A DNA stretch of 53,902 nucleotides from Alphaproteobacteria bacterium (GCA_017539865.1 JAFYCE010000036.1:1-53902), one strand, 5' to 3'; shown: positions 42,224-51,817, numbered from the stretch's first letter. Numbers and translations are program-made. Notes: generated from the letters alone by a model not told the origin.

Positions 42224-43189
42224 ATGGAAAAAGATTGCCTGCATTGTGCCAACACCAGAAAAGTCGCCGTTGTCGGCTGCGGTTTTGTCGGAGCGGCAAG
42301 CGCTTTTGCCCTGATGCAGTCGGGGCTGTTTTCGGAAATGGTGCTGATCGATTCCGATCCGGCCAAAGCGGAGGGGGAGGCGTTGGATATCAGCCACGGC
42401 GTTCCGTTTTCCAAGCCGATCAAAATTTATGCGGGCGGCTATGACGATATTAAAAACGCGTCTTTGATTATCATCACGGCGGGCGCGAACCAGAAGCCGG
42501 GAGAAACCCGTCTGGACCTGGTCAAGAAAAACATTTCCATTTTCAAATCGATCCTTCCCGAAATTAAAAAGCGGAATTTCAGAGGCATTCTGTTAATCGT
42601 CGCCAATCCGGTCGATATTCTGACAACCGTCGCGCAAAAGCTGTCGGGGTTGCCTGAAAACCGCGTGTTCGGATCGGGAACGGTGCTGGATACGGCGCGG
42701 CTGAAATCCGAACTGGGGGCGCATTTGAACGTCGATCCCCGAAGCGTACACGCTTTTATCATCGGCGAGCACGGGGATTCGGAAATCGCGGCGTGGTCGT
42801 CGGCAAACGTGTCCGGTATTCCCTTGCACAAGTTCTGCGAAATGCGCGGTCATTTCAATCACGACGAAGCGATTCAAAAAATCGCCGCCGATGTGAAAAA
42901 CAGCGCCTATGAAATCATCAAGCGCAAGCGGGCGACGTATTACGGCATAGCGATGTCGGTCAAGCGGATTTGCGAAGCGATCGTGCGCGATGAAAAATCC
43001 ATTCTGCCGGTTTCTTCAATGATGCACGGCGAATACGGCATTGAAGGCATTTCTTTGAGCATGCCCGCAATTGTCGGCAAAGACGGCGTAGAAACGCTTG
43101 TTCCTTTGCAATTAAGCGAAACGGAACAGGCGGATCTGCAAAAATCGGCAAAGACGCTGCAGGATACGTTGGCGCAAAACGAGGTGTGA
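42224..43189 (+). CDS. ldh: L-lactate dehydrogenase
   Basis: The 321-residue NAD-dependent enzyme interconverts pyruvate and lactate. It has the Rossmann start VAVVGCGFVGAASAFALMQ, the substrate loop NQKPGETRLD with Gln in the lactate-specific position, NPVDILT, and the catalytic GEHGDSEIAAWS. Gln rather than Arg in the loop favours lactate over malate dehydrogenase. An AAAGGA site lies eight bases upstream. It is divergent from the hsp20 operon. Confidence 0.92.
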   Translation: MEKDCLHCANTRKVAVVGCGFVGAASAFALMQSGLFSEMVLIDSDPAKAEGEALDISHGVPFSKPIKIYAGGYDDIKNASLIIITAGANQKPGETRLDLVKKNISIFKSILPEIKKRNFRGILLIVANPVDILTTVAQKLSGLPENRVFGSGTVLDTARLKSELGAHLNVDPRSVHAFIIGEHGDSEIAAWSSANVSGIPLHKFCEMRGHFNHDEAIQKIAADVKNSAYEIIKRKRATYYGIAMSVKRICEAIVRDEKSILPVSSMMHGEYGIEGISLSMPAIVGKDGVETLVPLQLSETEQADLQKSAKTLQDTLAQNEV

Positions 43190-43870
43190 TCAGCGCTTTT
43201 TCGGGCAGGAAAAAGAATGGCTTTCCTCTATTAAAGCCATCACGGTTTCATCCGGCAGAGTGTCGTTTAACACAACCGAAATCCAGTATTTCTTGTTCAT
43301 GTGATAAGCGGGATAAAGGCCGTCCCGCTTAATCAGTCCGGGGATTTTATCCTCTGTTGTTTTCAGGTTCATTACATCAACCGCACCGGATAGTTTTTTA
43401 TCCAGTTTACTTTTGTCGATGTTCATAATCAATCCGTACCATTTATCGCTGTCGGGATTTCTGAATACGCCGTAAGCATCGTATTTTTCCCATGGAAAGT
43501 CGGGCTTGTCGCCGTATGCTTCGAAAATTTTTTGTGTAATGCGGTTCGCCTGATTTCCGGCAAACAGCGTTGAAATAAAACATTTTTCTCTGATGTCTTC
43601 CAAAACGGTTTTATACGCGGTTCTGACTTTTTCGGCATAGCCGCCCGCAATGCTTTCGACGCGCAAAGGCAGATATATGTCGTTGGTGTCCGTATCGTAA
43701 ACCTGCCCCGAAACGGTTCCGTCCCGATTGATCGTGATGACGGCTTTAAAAGAGCCGTTTAGAAAAGACCGTTCCAGAATAAAATCTGTTTTGTTTTTCT
43801 TGAATCCGTACGGTTCAAGCTTTGAAAAATCGACGCATGAGCGTTGAAAAACCGTTTCTTCAGGCGTCAT
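43190..43870 (-). CDS. MmcQ/YjbR family protein
   Basis: The 226-residue protein has an N-terminal half of beta strands (FKAVITINRDGTVSGQVYDT) and a C-terminal half with the MmcQ/YjbR pattern: PDFPWEKYDAYGVFRNPDSD, KWYGLIMNIDKSKL, IPGLIKRDGLYPAYHMNKKYW and a terminal helix. The YjbR fold resembles DNA-binding domains but its role is not established. It overlaps the FliJ-like gene by 11 bases. Confidence 0.85.
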   Translation of the reverse strand: MTPEETVFQRSCVDFSKLEPYGFKKNKTDFILERSFLNGSFKAVITINRDGTVSGQVYDTDTNDIYLPLRVESIAGGYAEKVRTAYKTVLEDIREKCFISTLFAGNQANRITQKIFEAYGDKPDFPWEKYDAYGVFRNPDSDKWYGLIMNIDKSKLDKKLSGAVDVMNLKTTEDKIPGLIKRDGLYPAYHMNKKYWISVVLNDTLPDETVMALIEESHSFSCPKKR

Positions 43871-44315
43871 TTTTTGCGCTTTCCTCTTTTTCCTGCTCCT
43901 GCCGGCGGCGATGAAGCGTCAGGCCGATTTCATCCAGCATGGCGTTTGTTTTGCGTTCCAGTTCCGCCAGTTCCCGTTTATCGCGGTTTTCCTGCGTGAT
44001 TTCCAGCGTTTTCAGCTCCTGATACGCTTCGATGATTTCGTCGCGCATCAGCAGGATTTCCTGCCGGTTTTCTTCCAAAGCCCTGTCGACGCGCTTGTTT
44101 TCCTCGATGTGCCAATCGACATATGCCCCGAACGTCAAAGCGGCTACGGAGTTCGAATTGGCCGCCTGTTCCTCTTCGACAAAGCGTTTTGCCAGCAGGA
44201 TTTTACGATTTTGAAGCGCTTGTTCGAACCGCAGCAGATTGCCGAGCTTTCGTTGCTTTTCGTCCAGTTCGAATTTGTGGACGCGGATAAGGGTTTTCAA
44301 GTCTTTGCCGGCCAT
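43860..44315 (-). CDS. fliJ: FliJ-like coiled-coil protein
   Basis: The 151-residue protein is almost entirely helical and highly charged, with long stretches such as LRFEQALQNRKILLAKRFVEE and REQ-type heptads near the C terminus, as in FliJ. FliJ is the stalk-like chaperone of the flagellar export ATPase FliI. Position directly after fliI (10 bases) supports this; sequence similarity is low, as usual for FliJ. Confidence 0.7.
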   Translation of the reverse strand: MAGKDLKTLIRVHKFELDEKQRKLGNLLRFEQALQNRKILLAKRFVEEEQAANSNSVAALTFGAYVDWHIEENKRVDRALEENRQEILLMRDEIIEAYQELKTLEITQENRDKRELAELERKTNAMLDEIGLTLHRRRQEQEKEESAKNDA

Positions 44316-44325
44316 GCGCTACCTG

Positions 44326-45678
44326 TTATTTTTGCGGCTGGGCGGCGGAGGGATTTTGCGCCAGAATGTCTTTGAGCTGCTGATAACCGGTCGCAAAATC
44401 GAACTTTTCCTTTTTCTTTTGCGACAGGAAGGCTTCCAGCTTGTCGTGATAAAAAATCGATTCATCAACCTGTTCGTTGGAACCGCGCTTGTACGCGCCC
44501 AACCGGATAAGTTCCTCCATATCCTGATAAGTCGCCATCAAAGCCCGCGCCCGATTGACTAAAGCGTTTTCTTCGTCATTGTTACATCCCGGCATCGTAC
44601 GCGAAATACTGCGCAAAAGGTTGATGGCCGGATAGCGGTTGCGTTCGGCGATCGAGCGTTCCAGAACGATATGTCCGTCCAAAATACCGCGCACGGCGTC
44701 CGCGATCGGTTCGTTGTGATCGTCGCCGTCCACCAACACGGTGAACAGTCCCGTAATCGAGCCTTTGCCTATCGGACCGGGACCCGCGCGTTCCAGCAAT
44801 CGGGGCAGTTCGGCGAAAACGGTCGGCGTATAGCCTTTTGTCGCGGGCGGTTCGCCGGCGGACAGGCTGATTTCGCGCTGTGCCATGGCAAAACGGGTGA
44901 TACTGTCCATCATGCACAGCACATTTTGTTTCAGGTCGCGGAAATATTCGGCGACGGTCATCGCGACATAGGCGGCCTGCCGGCGCATCAGGGGCGATTC
45001 ATCGGAAGTCGCGACAACAACGACGCTGCGCTTCATGCCTTCTTCGCCCAAGTCGTCTTCAATAAATTCACGCGCTTCGCGGCCACGTTCGCCGATCAGT
45101 CCCAAAACGGTCACGTCCAGTTTCGTATGACGCGCCATCATCGCCATCAAAGACGACTTGCCCACGCCGGAACCGGCGAAAATCCCCATACGCTGCCCTT
45201 TGCAGACGGTCAGAAAAGTGTTGATTGCACGCACGCCCAAATCGGCTTTTCCGGCGACGCGTTCGCGGGAATGCGCAGGGGGAGGGGAGTTGTGAATCAA
45301 ACACGGAATTTTGCCTTTAATCAAAGGGCCTTTGCCGTCGACCGGTTCGCCCATCGCGTTGATGACGCGGCCCAGCCATGACACGTCGGGGAATAAAACC
45401 GGACGGGAATTGCTGACATCAACCGGATTGCCGGGGCCGACGCCGTCCAGATTCATAAACGGCATGGCCAGAACTTTGTCGTTGTTAAAACCGACGACTT
45501 CACAAACGACTTTTTTATCGCCTCTGGCGTTGATGCAGCATCTGTCGCCCACGGATAAGTAGGCGCGGATGCCCGATATTTCGACCAACATGCCTTTGAC
45601 CGCGCAGACGGAACCGTAGCAGCGATATTCCGGCAGCGAAGCGATATCATCAATCAGGTTCTTCAGGTACGTACCCAT
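44326..45678 (-). CDS. fliI: Flagellar export ATPase FliI
   Basis: The 450-residue ATPase powers export of flagellar proteins. Walker A is GIFAGSGVGKSSLM near residue 168, Walker B is NVLCMMDSITRFA, and the FliI/YscN segments EREREAREFIE-like (GERGREAREFIEDDLG) and PTVFAELPRLLERAG follow. The start ATG 45678 lies 174 bases from the divergent ctrA. A FliJ-like gene and a YjbR gene follow in the same direction. No other flagellar gene lies in the window. Confidence 0.94.
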   Translation of the reverse strand: MGTYLKNLIDDIASLPEYRCYGSVCAVKGMLVEISGIRAYLSVGDRCCINARGDKKVVCEVVGFNNDKVLAMPFMNLDGVGPGNPVDVSNSRPVLFPDVSWLGRVINAMGEPVDGKGPLIKGKIPCLIHNSPPPAHSRERVAGKADLGVRAINTFLTVCKGQRMGIFAGSGVGKSSLMAMMARHTKLDVTVLGLIGERGREAREFIEDDLGEEGMKRSVVVVATSDESPLMRRQAAYVAMTVAEYFRDLKQNVLCMMDSITRFAMAQREISLSAGEPPATKGYTPTVFAELPRLLERAGPGPIGKGSITGLFTVLVDGDDHNEPIADAVRGILDGHIVLERSIAERNRYPAINLLRSISRTMPGCNNDEENALVNRARALMATYQDMEELIRLGAYKRGSNEQVDESIFYHDKLEAFLSQKKKEKFDFATGYQQLKDILAQNPSAAQPQK

Positions 45679-45806
45679 TTTTATTCCCGAGGTTATATCT
45701 ATAATATAATCGTTCCTTGCTGTTTTGTCGCCTTTTTATCAAAAAATAAAAAAAATTATTTTCCATGAAAATATAGGCTTGCATATGGGATTCATACAAC
45801 ATAAAG

Positions 45807-45821
45807 TTAATAAGAAGTTAA
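45807..45821. promoter_or_regulatory. CtrA-binding box upstream of ctrA
   Basis: TTAA (45807-45810), seven bases, TTAA (45818-45821) is a perfect match to the full CtrA site TTAA-N7-TTAA. It lies 32 bases before the ctrA start codon and 129 bases from the divergent fliI start. Caulobacter ctrA is autoregulated through such boxes. Confidence 0.75.
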
Positions 45822-45852
45822 TTTTCGTTTTGCCTCGAATAAGGAAAATCCC

Positions 45853-46539
45853 ATGCGTGTTTTATTGGTTGAAGATGATAAGGCTATGGCTCAAACAATC
45901 GAAGCCGTCCTGCACAAAGAAGGTATGGTCGTCGATCCGACTGTTTTGGGCGAAGACGGTTTGGAGATCGGCAAACTGTATGATTACGATATCATTATTC
46001 TGGATTTGATGCTGCCGGATATGGACGGCTATGAAGTGCTGAAACGTTTGCGCGCTTCGAAAATCAGTACGCCGGTTCTGATCCTGTCCGGATTGTCGGG
46101 CGCGGATAAAAAGGTCAAGGGATTGGCGACGGGAGCGGATGATTATCTGACGAAACCGTTTGACAAGGCGGAATTGGTTGCCCGCATCCGCGCTTTGGTC
46201 CGCCGTTCGAAAGGGCATTCGGAATCCGTTATCCGGACGGGCGCGATCGAAGTCAATCTGGATACCAGAACGGCGTTCGTCAACGGAAAACCGCTGCATT
46301 TGACCGGCCGTGAATACGGTATTTTAGAGCGCCTGTCCCTGTCAAAGGGGACGACGTTGTCCAAGGAGCAATTTCTGAATCACTTGTATAACGGTATGGA
46401 TGAGCCGGAATTGAAGATTATTGACGTGTTCATCTGCAAATTGCGCAAGAAAATCGCCGAAGCGACCGGCGGGGACGATTATATTGAAACCGTTTGGGGG
46501 CGCGGTTACGTTCTGCGCGAACCGAAAAAAGAAGGTTAA
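45853..46539 (+). CDS. ctrA: Cell-cycle response regulator CtrA
   Basis: CtrA is the OmpR-type master regulator of the alphaproteobacterial cell cycle and flagellar genes. The 228-residue protein has the acidic pocket (VEDDKAM), phosphorylated Asp51 in [20 protein letters not shown], and Lys in [16 protein letters not shown]. The winged-helix domain has [20 protein letters not shown] and the strongly conserved [20 protein letters not shown]. The C terminus is EPKKEG, without the Ala-Ala that directs ClpXP degradation in Caulobacter. AAGGAAAATCCC precedes the ATG. Confidence 0.96.
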   Translation: MRVLLVEDDKAMAQTIEAVLHKEGMVVDPTVLGEDGLEIGKLYDYDIIILDLMLPDMDGYEVLKRLRASKISTPVLILSGLSGADKKVKGLATGADDYLTKPFDKAELVARIRALVRRSKGHSESVIRTGAIEVNLDTRTAFVNGKPLHLTGREYGILERLSLSKGTTLSKEQFLNHLYNGMDEPELKIIDVFICKLRKKIAEATGGDDYIETVWGRGYVLREPKKEG

Positions 46540-46542
46540 AGA

Positions 46543-46573
46543 AAAAAACTCTCGAGAAATCGGGAGTTTTTTT
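46543..46573 (+). terminator. Terminator of ctrA
   Basis: AACTCTCG and CGGGAGTT form a stem with one G-U pair around loop AGAAAT, followed by seven T. It directly follows the ctrA stop codon. Confidence 0.8.
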
Positions 46574-46645
46574 ATGAAAATCCTGTGGACAAAGCGAGGC
46601 AAAAAAGCAATATTAGTAAAAAAGTATATTACTAAAGGAGCATCT

Positions 46646-49600
46646 ATGCCTTTTCTTAAATCGAGTTCGGGTGTTTTTTCCCATATCACCTCGGCGTTGA
46701 CCAATAATCTGTTTCGAATCACATTATTGACGATGATCGCCGTCCGGATTACACAGCAAACGGATAATCCGTCCAACGTGGTTGCCGGTATGCTGATTTT
46801 GCCGTTTTTTTTGTTTTCTGCCAGAGCGACGCAATTGGCCAGAAAATACAACCGTATCAAAACATCCCTTTCGTTGAATTTGACGGAATTGATATTGATG
46901 CTTTTGGCCGGAAGCGTCCTGTTGACAAAGAATATCGGATTGTTGATTCTTTTGCCGTTTTTATATGGGGCTTTGTCCGCATTTTTCGGTCCGATGCGCT
47001 ATGCTTTTCAGCCCGACCAGTTGGAAGAAAGCGATTTGACGGCAGGGGATGCGTATATTGAAAAAACGACTTATGTCAGCATTATTTCGGCCTTTTTGTT
47101 AGGAACGCTTTTGCCGGTCAGGCTGGCGGCCGTCGTTTTGATCGTTCTTTCCGTCATAGGCTTTTTTGCAACGTGGCGTTCTTCTTCGGAAGAGGCTGTT
47201 TCCGAACCGGAAGAGAAAAATACAAGCAATTCGCCAAAGGCAATGTTGATCGGTATCTGGAAGACTTTGCGGACGGTGCGCAAGTATCCGTTGATTTTTC
47301 GCAGCATTTTGGGAACGACATGGTTCTGGTCGATCGGTCTGCTGATGATTATGCAGGTCTATCCGTTGACCGAACAGGTCTTTCACGCGGATAATTTCGC
47401 CGTTGCTTTCCAATTGCTTTTATATGCGGCAGGCGTCGGTGCCGGAGCCATGTATTGCCATCGGTTGCTGAAAGGTGTCGCACATACGACATTCGTCCCC
47501 ATCAGTACAATCGGCATGGGCATTTGCTTTATGATGCTGTTCTTTTTGACGGCGGAATATGCGGCTCCCGCTCATACGACATCGTTTGCGGAATTTGTTT
47601 TGCGTCCGCGCGTTCTTTTTTATTCGCTGTTTTTGTTCCTGTCCGGTTTTTCATGCGGGATGTATGTCATTCCTTTGACGGCGTTGATTCGCAGTAAAGC
47701 TTCCGATGCAAACAGAGCCACCGTTTTTGCTGCGGGCAATTTGATCAATGCGGCGGGAATCGCTTTGATGGCGCTGATTTTTATCGCCGCGCGTCATGCC
47801 GGATTGAGCCTTGCCGCCCTGTTCCTGTTCACCGGAGCGGCCAGCTTTGTCGTGTCCGTTTATAACTGCTCGGTTTTGCCTGCGGCGTTGTTGCGCTCGA
47901 TCGTTCAAACGATTTTGGAGTTTTTCTATCGCGTGACGGTTAAAGGGCTGCCGAATTTTCAGGCGGCGGGCAAGCGCGTTTTGATTGTTGCCAACCATGC
48001 TTCTTTGTTGGACGGTTTGCTGATTGCGGCGTTTATGCCGGAAAAAATCACTTTCGTGATCAAGCCCGAATGGGAAAATAAGTGGTTTGCCAAATTGTTC
48101 AGTCTGATGATTGATCTGTATCCGTTGGATTTGAACAATCCGATGTCGATCCGTTCTTTGGTCGATTTAATCAAAAAGAACAATAAGGTCATGATCTTTC
48201 CCGAACGGCGGGTGAGTGTGACCGGATCGCTGATGAAGGTCTATGAAGGGGCGGGATTGGTCGCTGAAAAGGCGAATGCCAACATTTTGCCCGTTCGTAT
48301 CAACGGCGCGCAGTATTCCAAATTCTCTTTGCTGAAAGATCGTGTGAAGACACGTTATTTTCCGAAGATTACAATGAACATCCTGCCTCCCCGAAAATTC
48401 GACGTCGATCCTTCCTGGACAAGCCGTCAGCGTAATCACGAGATTTCAAACCAGCTCTACGACATGATGGTCGATATGCTGTATGAGTCATCCAAAGTGA
48501 ACGAGAACTTGTTCATTTCATTGCTGAATGCGGCCAAAATCAACGGCAAAAACAAAATTATCGCCGAAGATATCAATCGCAAGCCGATTAAGTATAAAAC
48601 GCTGATTCTGAAAAGCTACGTTTTGGGCAGGGCGATGGAACGTCGTTTCGAAGACGAGGAACGGGTGGGGATTTTACTGCCGAACGTTTTGGCAAACGTC
48701 GTTTCCTTTTTCGCATTGCAAAGTGTGGATAAAGTTCCGGCCATGCTTAACTTTTCCACCGGTGTGGCGCAAGTGGTTTCCTGTGTGAAAACGGTTCAGC
48801 TGAAAACCGTTTTGACATCGAAGAAATTTATAGAAAACGCCCATTTGGAAAATCTGGAGCAGGCGTTAAAAAAGAACGGCATCAATGTCGTTTATTTGGA
48901 AGATTTCTCCGCTGAAATTTTGCTGGAAGATAAAATTAAAGGGATACTGTCCTATCTGACATCGAAAAAGCCGAAAAACAATTCCGATCATACGGCCGTG
49001 ATTTTGTTTACCTCCGGTTCGGAAGGAATGCCTAAAGCCGTTTTGCTGTCGCACAAGAATTTGCAGGCAAACCGGTATCAGATCACAAGCATTCTCGCTT
49101 TTACTTCTGCGGACGTGATGTTCAGTTCGTTGCCGATGTTCCATTCGTTCGGATTGAGCGTCGGCATGCTTTTGACGGTTTTGACGGGGATGCGGACATT
49201 CTTTTATCCTTCTCCGTTGCATTATCGCATCGTGCCGGAACTGGTCTATGAAACAAACGCGACGATTTTGTGCGGAACGGATACGTTTTTTGCGGGCTAC
49301 GGCACGATGGCGCATCCGTACGATTTCTTCGCGTTAAGATACGCAATCGTCGGAGCGGAAAAACTGAAAGCCAGTACGGCCGAATTATGGATGCGCAAGT
49401 TCGGTATCCGCATTTTGGAAGGTTACGGCGCAACGGAAACTTCTCCGGTGATTTCGGTCAATACGCCGATGTATATCCGCGACGGTTCCGTCGGGCGTTT
49501 GTTCCCGAAAATGACGGCGAAGCTGGAACCCGTCCCCGGTATCGCCGAGGGCGGCCGGTTGCTTGTTTCCGGCGATAATGTCATGCAGGGATACATGAAA

Positions 49601-50017
49601 GCCGATAATCCGGGGGTTCTCATTCCGCCAAAGGACGGTTGGCATGATACGGGCGATATCGTTACAATCGATAAAGACGGCTTTATTTTTATTCAAGGTC
49701 GCGCCAAGCGTTTTGCCAAGATCGGCGGTGAAATGATTTCCCTGACGGCGGTGGAGCAGTTGCTGTCTAAATTGTATCCCGACGCCGTGCAGGGGATTGT
49801 ATCCGTTCCCGATCCGAAAAAAGGCGAAAAGCTGGTTTTGATTACAACAAAGCAGGATACGGATTTATCGGCGGTTAAAGCATATATCAAAGAACAGGGC
49901 TTTAACGAACTCGGTTCTCCGTCAAAGTTCATTTACGTTAAAGAGCCGCCTGTGCTGGGGTCGGGCAAGTTCGACTACATCACGGCGACAAAAATGGCCG
50001 AAGAACAGGAGGCTTAA
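46646..50017 (+). CDS. LplT-PlsC-acyl-ACP synthetase fusion (Aas-like)
   Basis: The 1123-residue protein has three parts. Residues 1 to about 400 are an MFS-type transporter like LplT, with about 12 membrane helices. Residues about 430-620 form a PlsC acyltransferase (NHASLLDG carries the HX4D motif; IFPERRVSVTGS the second). The C-terminal half is an AMP-binding acyl-ACP synthetase (LFTSGSEGMPKAVLLSHKN, GYGATETSPVIS, HDTGDI). Such a fusion can take up and re-acylate lysophospholipids. ATG 46646 has AAAGGAG five bases upstream; an in-frame extension to 46421 overlaps ctrA and is rejected. Confidence 0.92.
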   Translation: MPFLKSSSGVFSHITSALTNNLFRITLLTMIAVRITQQTDNPSNVVAGMLILPFFLFSARATQLARKYNRIKTSLSLNLTELILMLLAGSVLLTKNIGLLILLPFLYGALSAFFGPMRYAFQPDQLEESDLTAGDAYIEKTTYVSIISAFLLGTLLPVRLAAVVLIVLSVIGFFATWRSSSEEAVSEPEEKNTSNSPKAMLIGIWKTLRTVRKYPLIFRSILGTTWFWSIGLLMIMQVYPLTEQVFHADNFAVAFQLLLYAAGVGAGAMYCHRLLKGVAHTTFVPISTIGMGICFMMLFFLTAEYAAPAHTTSFAEFVLRPRVLFYSLFLFLSGFSCGMYVIPLTALIRSKASDANRATVFAAGNLINAAGIALMALIFIAARHAGLSLAALFLFTGAASFVVSVYNCSVLPAALLRSIVQTILEFFYRVTVKGLPNFQAAGKRVLIVANHASLLDGLLIAAFMPEKITFVIKPEWENKWFAKLFSLMIDLYPLDLNNPMSIRSLVDLIKKNNKVMIFPERRVSVTGSLMKVYEGAGLVAEKANANILPVRINGAQYSKFSLLKDRVKTRYFPKITMNILPPRKFDVDPSWTSRQRNHEISNQLYDMMVDMLYESSKVNENLFISLLNAAKINGKNKIIAEDINRKPIKYKTLILKSYVLGRAMERRFEDEERVGILLPNVLANVVSFFALQSVDKVPAMLNFSTGVAQVVSCVKTVQLKTVLTSKKFIENAHLENLEQALKKNGINVVYLEDFSAEILLEDKIKGILSYLTSKKPKNNSDHTAVILFTSGSEGMPKAVLLSHKNLQANRYQITSILAFTSADVMFSSLPMFHSFGLSVGMLLTVLTGMRTFFYPSPLHYRIVPELVYETNATILCGTDTFFAGYGTMAHPYDFFALRYAIVGAEKLKASTAELWMRKFGIRILEGYGATETSPVISVNTPMYIRDGSVGRLFPKMTAKLEPVPGIAEGGRLLVSGDNVMQGYMKADNPGVLIPPKDGWHDTGDIVTIDKDGFIFIQGRAKRFAKIGGEMISLTAVEQLLSKLYPDAVQGIVSVPDPKKGEKLVLITTKQDTDLSAVKAYIKEQGFNELGSPSKFIYVKEPPVLGSGKFDYITATKMAEEQEA

Positions 50018-50023
50018 TCAAAG

Positions 50024-50058
50024 AAAACGGCGGTGATCGAAACACCGCCGTTTTTTTT
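50024..50058 (+). terminator. Terminator of the LplT-PlsC-Aas gene
   Basis: AAAACGGCGGTG pairs with CACCGCCGTTTT (12 base pairs) around ATCGAAA, followed by a T run, right after the stop codon. Confidence 0.9.
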
Positions 50059-50066
50059 GTAACGCG

Positions 50067-50089
50067 AAAACCACGCGCTAGGCGCGCGG
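50067..50089 (-). terminator. Likely terminator of rpoH
   Basis: On the minus strand CCGCGCG (50089-50083) pairs with CGCGTGG (50077-50071) including one G-U, followed by TTTT. It lies 25 bases after the rpoH stop codon. Confidence 0.55.
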
Positions 50090-50113
50090 GTATCTATTTA
50101 TTCGATAAAACGG

Positions 50114-50974
50114 TCAAGCAAGCGCGCCGGCGTGGTTTTGAATATATTGAGTCATTTTCTCAACGGCGCGATTTTCAATCTGGCGGACGCGCTCACGGGA
50201 AATCCCCAACCGTTCACCCAAAGTGTCCAATGTGTCGGGATCTTCGGACAACCGGCGCGCGTGAATGATTGCGCGTTCGCGGTCGTTCAGCTTGCCCATC
50301 GCCTGTGCCAGCAGCTGCAAGCGCATTGTGCTTTCCTGATGTTCGGCCAGATTGTCTTCAATACTGTGATCGTCGCTTAAAAAGTCCTGCTTTTCGGCAT
50401 AACCGTCATCATACACGGGAGTGTTCAAGGAAACATCGCCGTTCAAACGAACATCCATTTCCGCGACATCCTCTTCGGGAACGTTCAGATTTTGTGATAT
50501 TTCTTTGATGCTGTCCGAATCAAGCGACGTGTTGTCGTACAATCCCAGTTTCGCTTTGATTTTGCGCAGATTGTAGAATAAACGCTTTTGCGCCGCGATC
50601 GTTCCGATACGCACCAGAGACCAGGATTTTAAAATGAATTCGTTGATAGCGGCTTTGATCCACCAAACCGCATAGGTTGAAAGGCGGTTGCCTTTATCCG
50701 GTTCGAAGCGTTTGACGGCCTGCATCAATCCGATATTGGCTTCGGAAATCAAATCTTCCAAAGGCAAGCCGTAGAACCGGTAGGAAAAAGCGACTTTCGC
50801 CGCCAGCCGCAAATGCGCTGAAATCAGTTTTTTCGCCGCCGACAAATCGCCGTGATTGCGGAACCGGTTGGCCAGCATGTATTCCTCTTCAGCGGATAAA
50901 ACGGGAATGCGTCTGATTGACGCCAAATAAGACTGTATGCCGTTTTGAACGACAGGTAAAAAAGCAGTTGTCAT
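50114..50974 (-). CDS. rpoH: Heat-shock sigma factor RpoH (sigma-32)
   Basis: The 286-residue protein has the RpoH regions in order: region 1.2/2.1 (IQSYLASIRRIPVLSAEEEY), 2.2-2.4 (LEDLISEANIGLMQAVKRFEP, STYAVWWIKAAINEFIL), the RpoH box-like AAQKRLFYNLRKIK, and region 4 (ERLGISRERVRQIENRAVEK). It directs RNA polymerase to heat-shock genes, such as the hsp20 pair in this window. ATG 50974 is preferred because AAAGGA is seven bases upstream; ATG 50980 is too close. Other alphaproteobacteria can have two RpoH proteins. Confidence 0.95.
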   Translation of the reverse strand: MTTAFLPVVQNGIQSYLASIRRIPVLSAEEEYMLANRFRNHGDLSAAKKLISAHLRLAAKVAFSYRFYGLPLEDLISEANIGLMQAVKRFEPDKGNRLSTYAVWWIKAAINEFILKSWSLVRIGTIAAQKRLFYNLRKIKAKLGLYDNTSLDSDSIKEISQNLNVPEEDVAEMDVRLNGDVSLNTPVYDDGYAEKQDFLSDDHSIEDNLAEHQESTMRLQLLAQAMGKLNDRERAIIHARRLSEDPDTLDTLGERLGISRERVRQIENRAVEKMTQYIQNHAGALA

Positions 50975-51141
50975 CGTCATATCCTTTCGTTAAGCAACAT
51001 GAGATTCGACATCAAAAAAAGAACCTCCGCAGAGCATTTCTTTCCACACCAGAGAATACAAAAAAATTCATAAAAAAGCAAGTGGGAGAACGGTTATATT
51101 TTTTTATTTAACCGGTTTTCAAAAACGGGTGTTCTTTTCTG

Positions 51142-51170
51142 TTGAAAAATTTTGTTTTTTGATATAACAT
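51142..51170 (+). promoter_or_regulatory. Possible promoter of the flavodoxin-family gene
   Basis: TTGAAA (51142-51147) and TAACAT (51165-51170) are 17 bases apart, 36 bases before the ATG. The rest of the gap from 50975 to 51205 is AT-rich with no gene seen. Confidence 0.4.
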
Positions 51171-51205
51171 ATTGAAAAATAAATAAAAAAAATAAGGAGG
51201 GTAAT

Positions 51206-51817
51206 ATGAAGGTGTTGATGATCAACGGCAGCGGCAATGAAAAGGGCGGTACCTTTACGGCGTTAAGCGCGGTTGCCGAAACGTTAAAAGCGGAAGATGT
51301 TGAAACGGAAATCGTCCAGTTGGGCAAAACGGCCTATCTGGATTGCATTGCTTGTATGGGATGCCGGAACGGCGGCAAGAACCGTTGCGTCTTTAATGAC
51401 GATATTGTTAATCGTATTATTGAAAAAGCGGAAAAATCGGATGGTTTCGTGTTCGGTTCTCCGGTTTATTACGCACATCCCAGCGGTCGGTTGCTGTCCG
51501 TCTTGGATCGCGTCTTTTTTGCCGGTTCGTCCGCGTTCCGGTTCAAGCCGGGGGCGGCGGTCGTGTGTGCCAGACGCGCCGGAACGACGGCGGCTTTGGA
51601 TGTGCTGAACAAATATTTCGGAATCAACCAGATGCCGATAGTTTCTTCCACCTATTGGAACATGGTGCACGGAAAAACGCCTGAAGAAGTTCTGCAGGAT
51701 AAAGAGGGATTGCAGTCCATGCACAATCTGGGCAAAGCGATGGCGTGTTTGCTGAAAGGGATTCCGCAAAAGGGCAATGCTTTCGTATACGGCGCAATGA
51801 CGAACTTTATCCGTTAA
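51206..51817 (+). CDS. Flavodoxin-family NAD(P)H-dependent oxidoreductase
   Basis: The 203-residue protein has the flavodoxin-like FMN-binding start KVLMINGSGNEKGGTFTALS, a CxxC-type cysteine pair in IACMGCRNGGKN, GFVFGSPVYYAHPSG for FMN ring binding, and a C-terminal helical end. Similar small flavoproteins reduce quinones, azo dyes or metals; the substrate is unknown. A strong AAGGAGGG site lies six bases upstream. It overlaps the convergent copper ATPase by four bases. Confidence 0.88.
   Translation: MKVLMINGSGNEKGGTFTALSAVAETLKAEDVETEIVQLGKTAYLDCIACMGCRNGGKNRCVFNDDIVNRIIEKAEKSDGFVFGSPVYYAHPSGRLLSVLDRVFFAGSSAFRFKPGAAVVCARRAGTTAALDVLNKYFGINQMPIVSSTYWNMVHGKTPEEVLQDKEGLQSMHNLGKAMACLLKGIPQKGNAFVYGAMTNFIR

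Noticed and set aside
46421..46645. An N-terminal extension of the LplT-PlsC-Aas protein
   Set aside because: It overlaps the 3' end of ctrA and its terminator, and the ATG at 46646 has a strong ribosome site.
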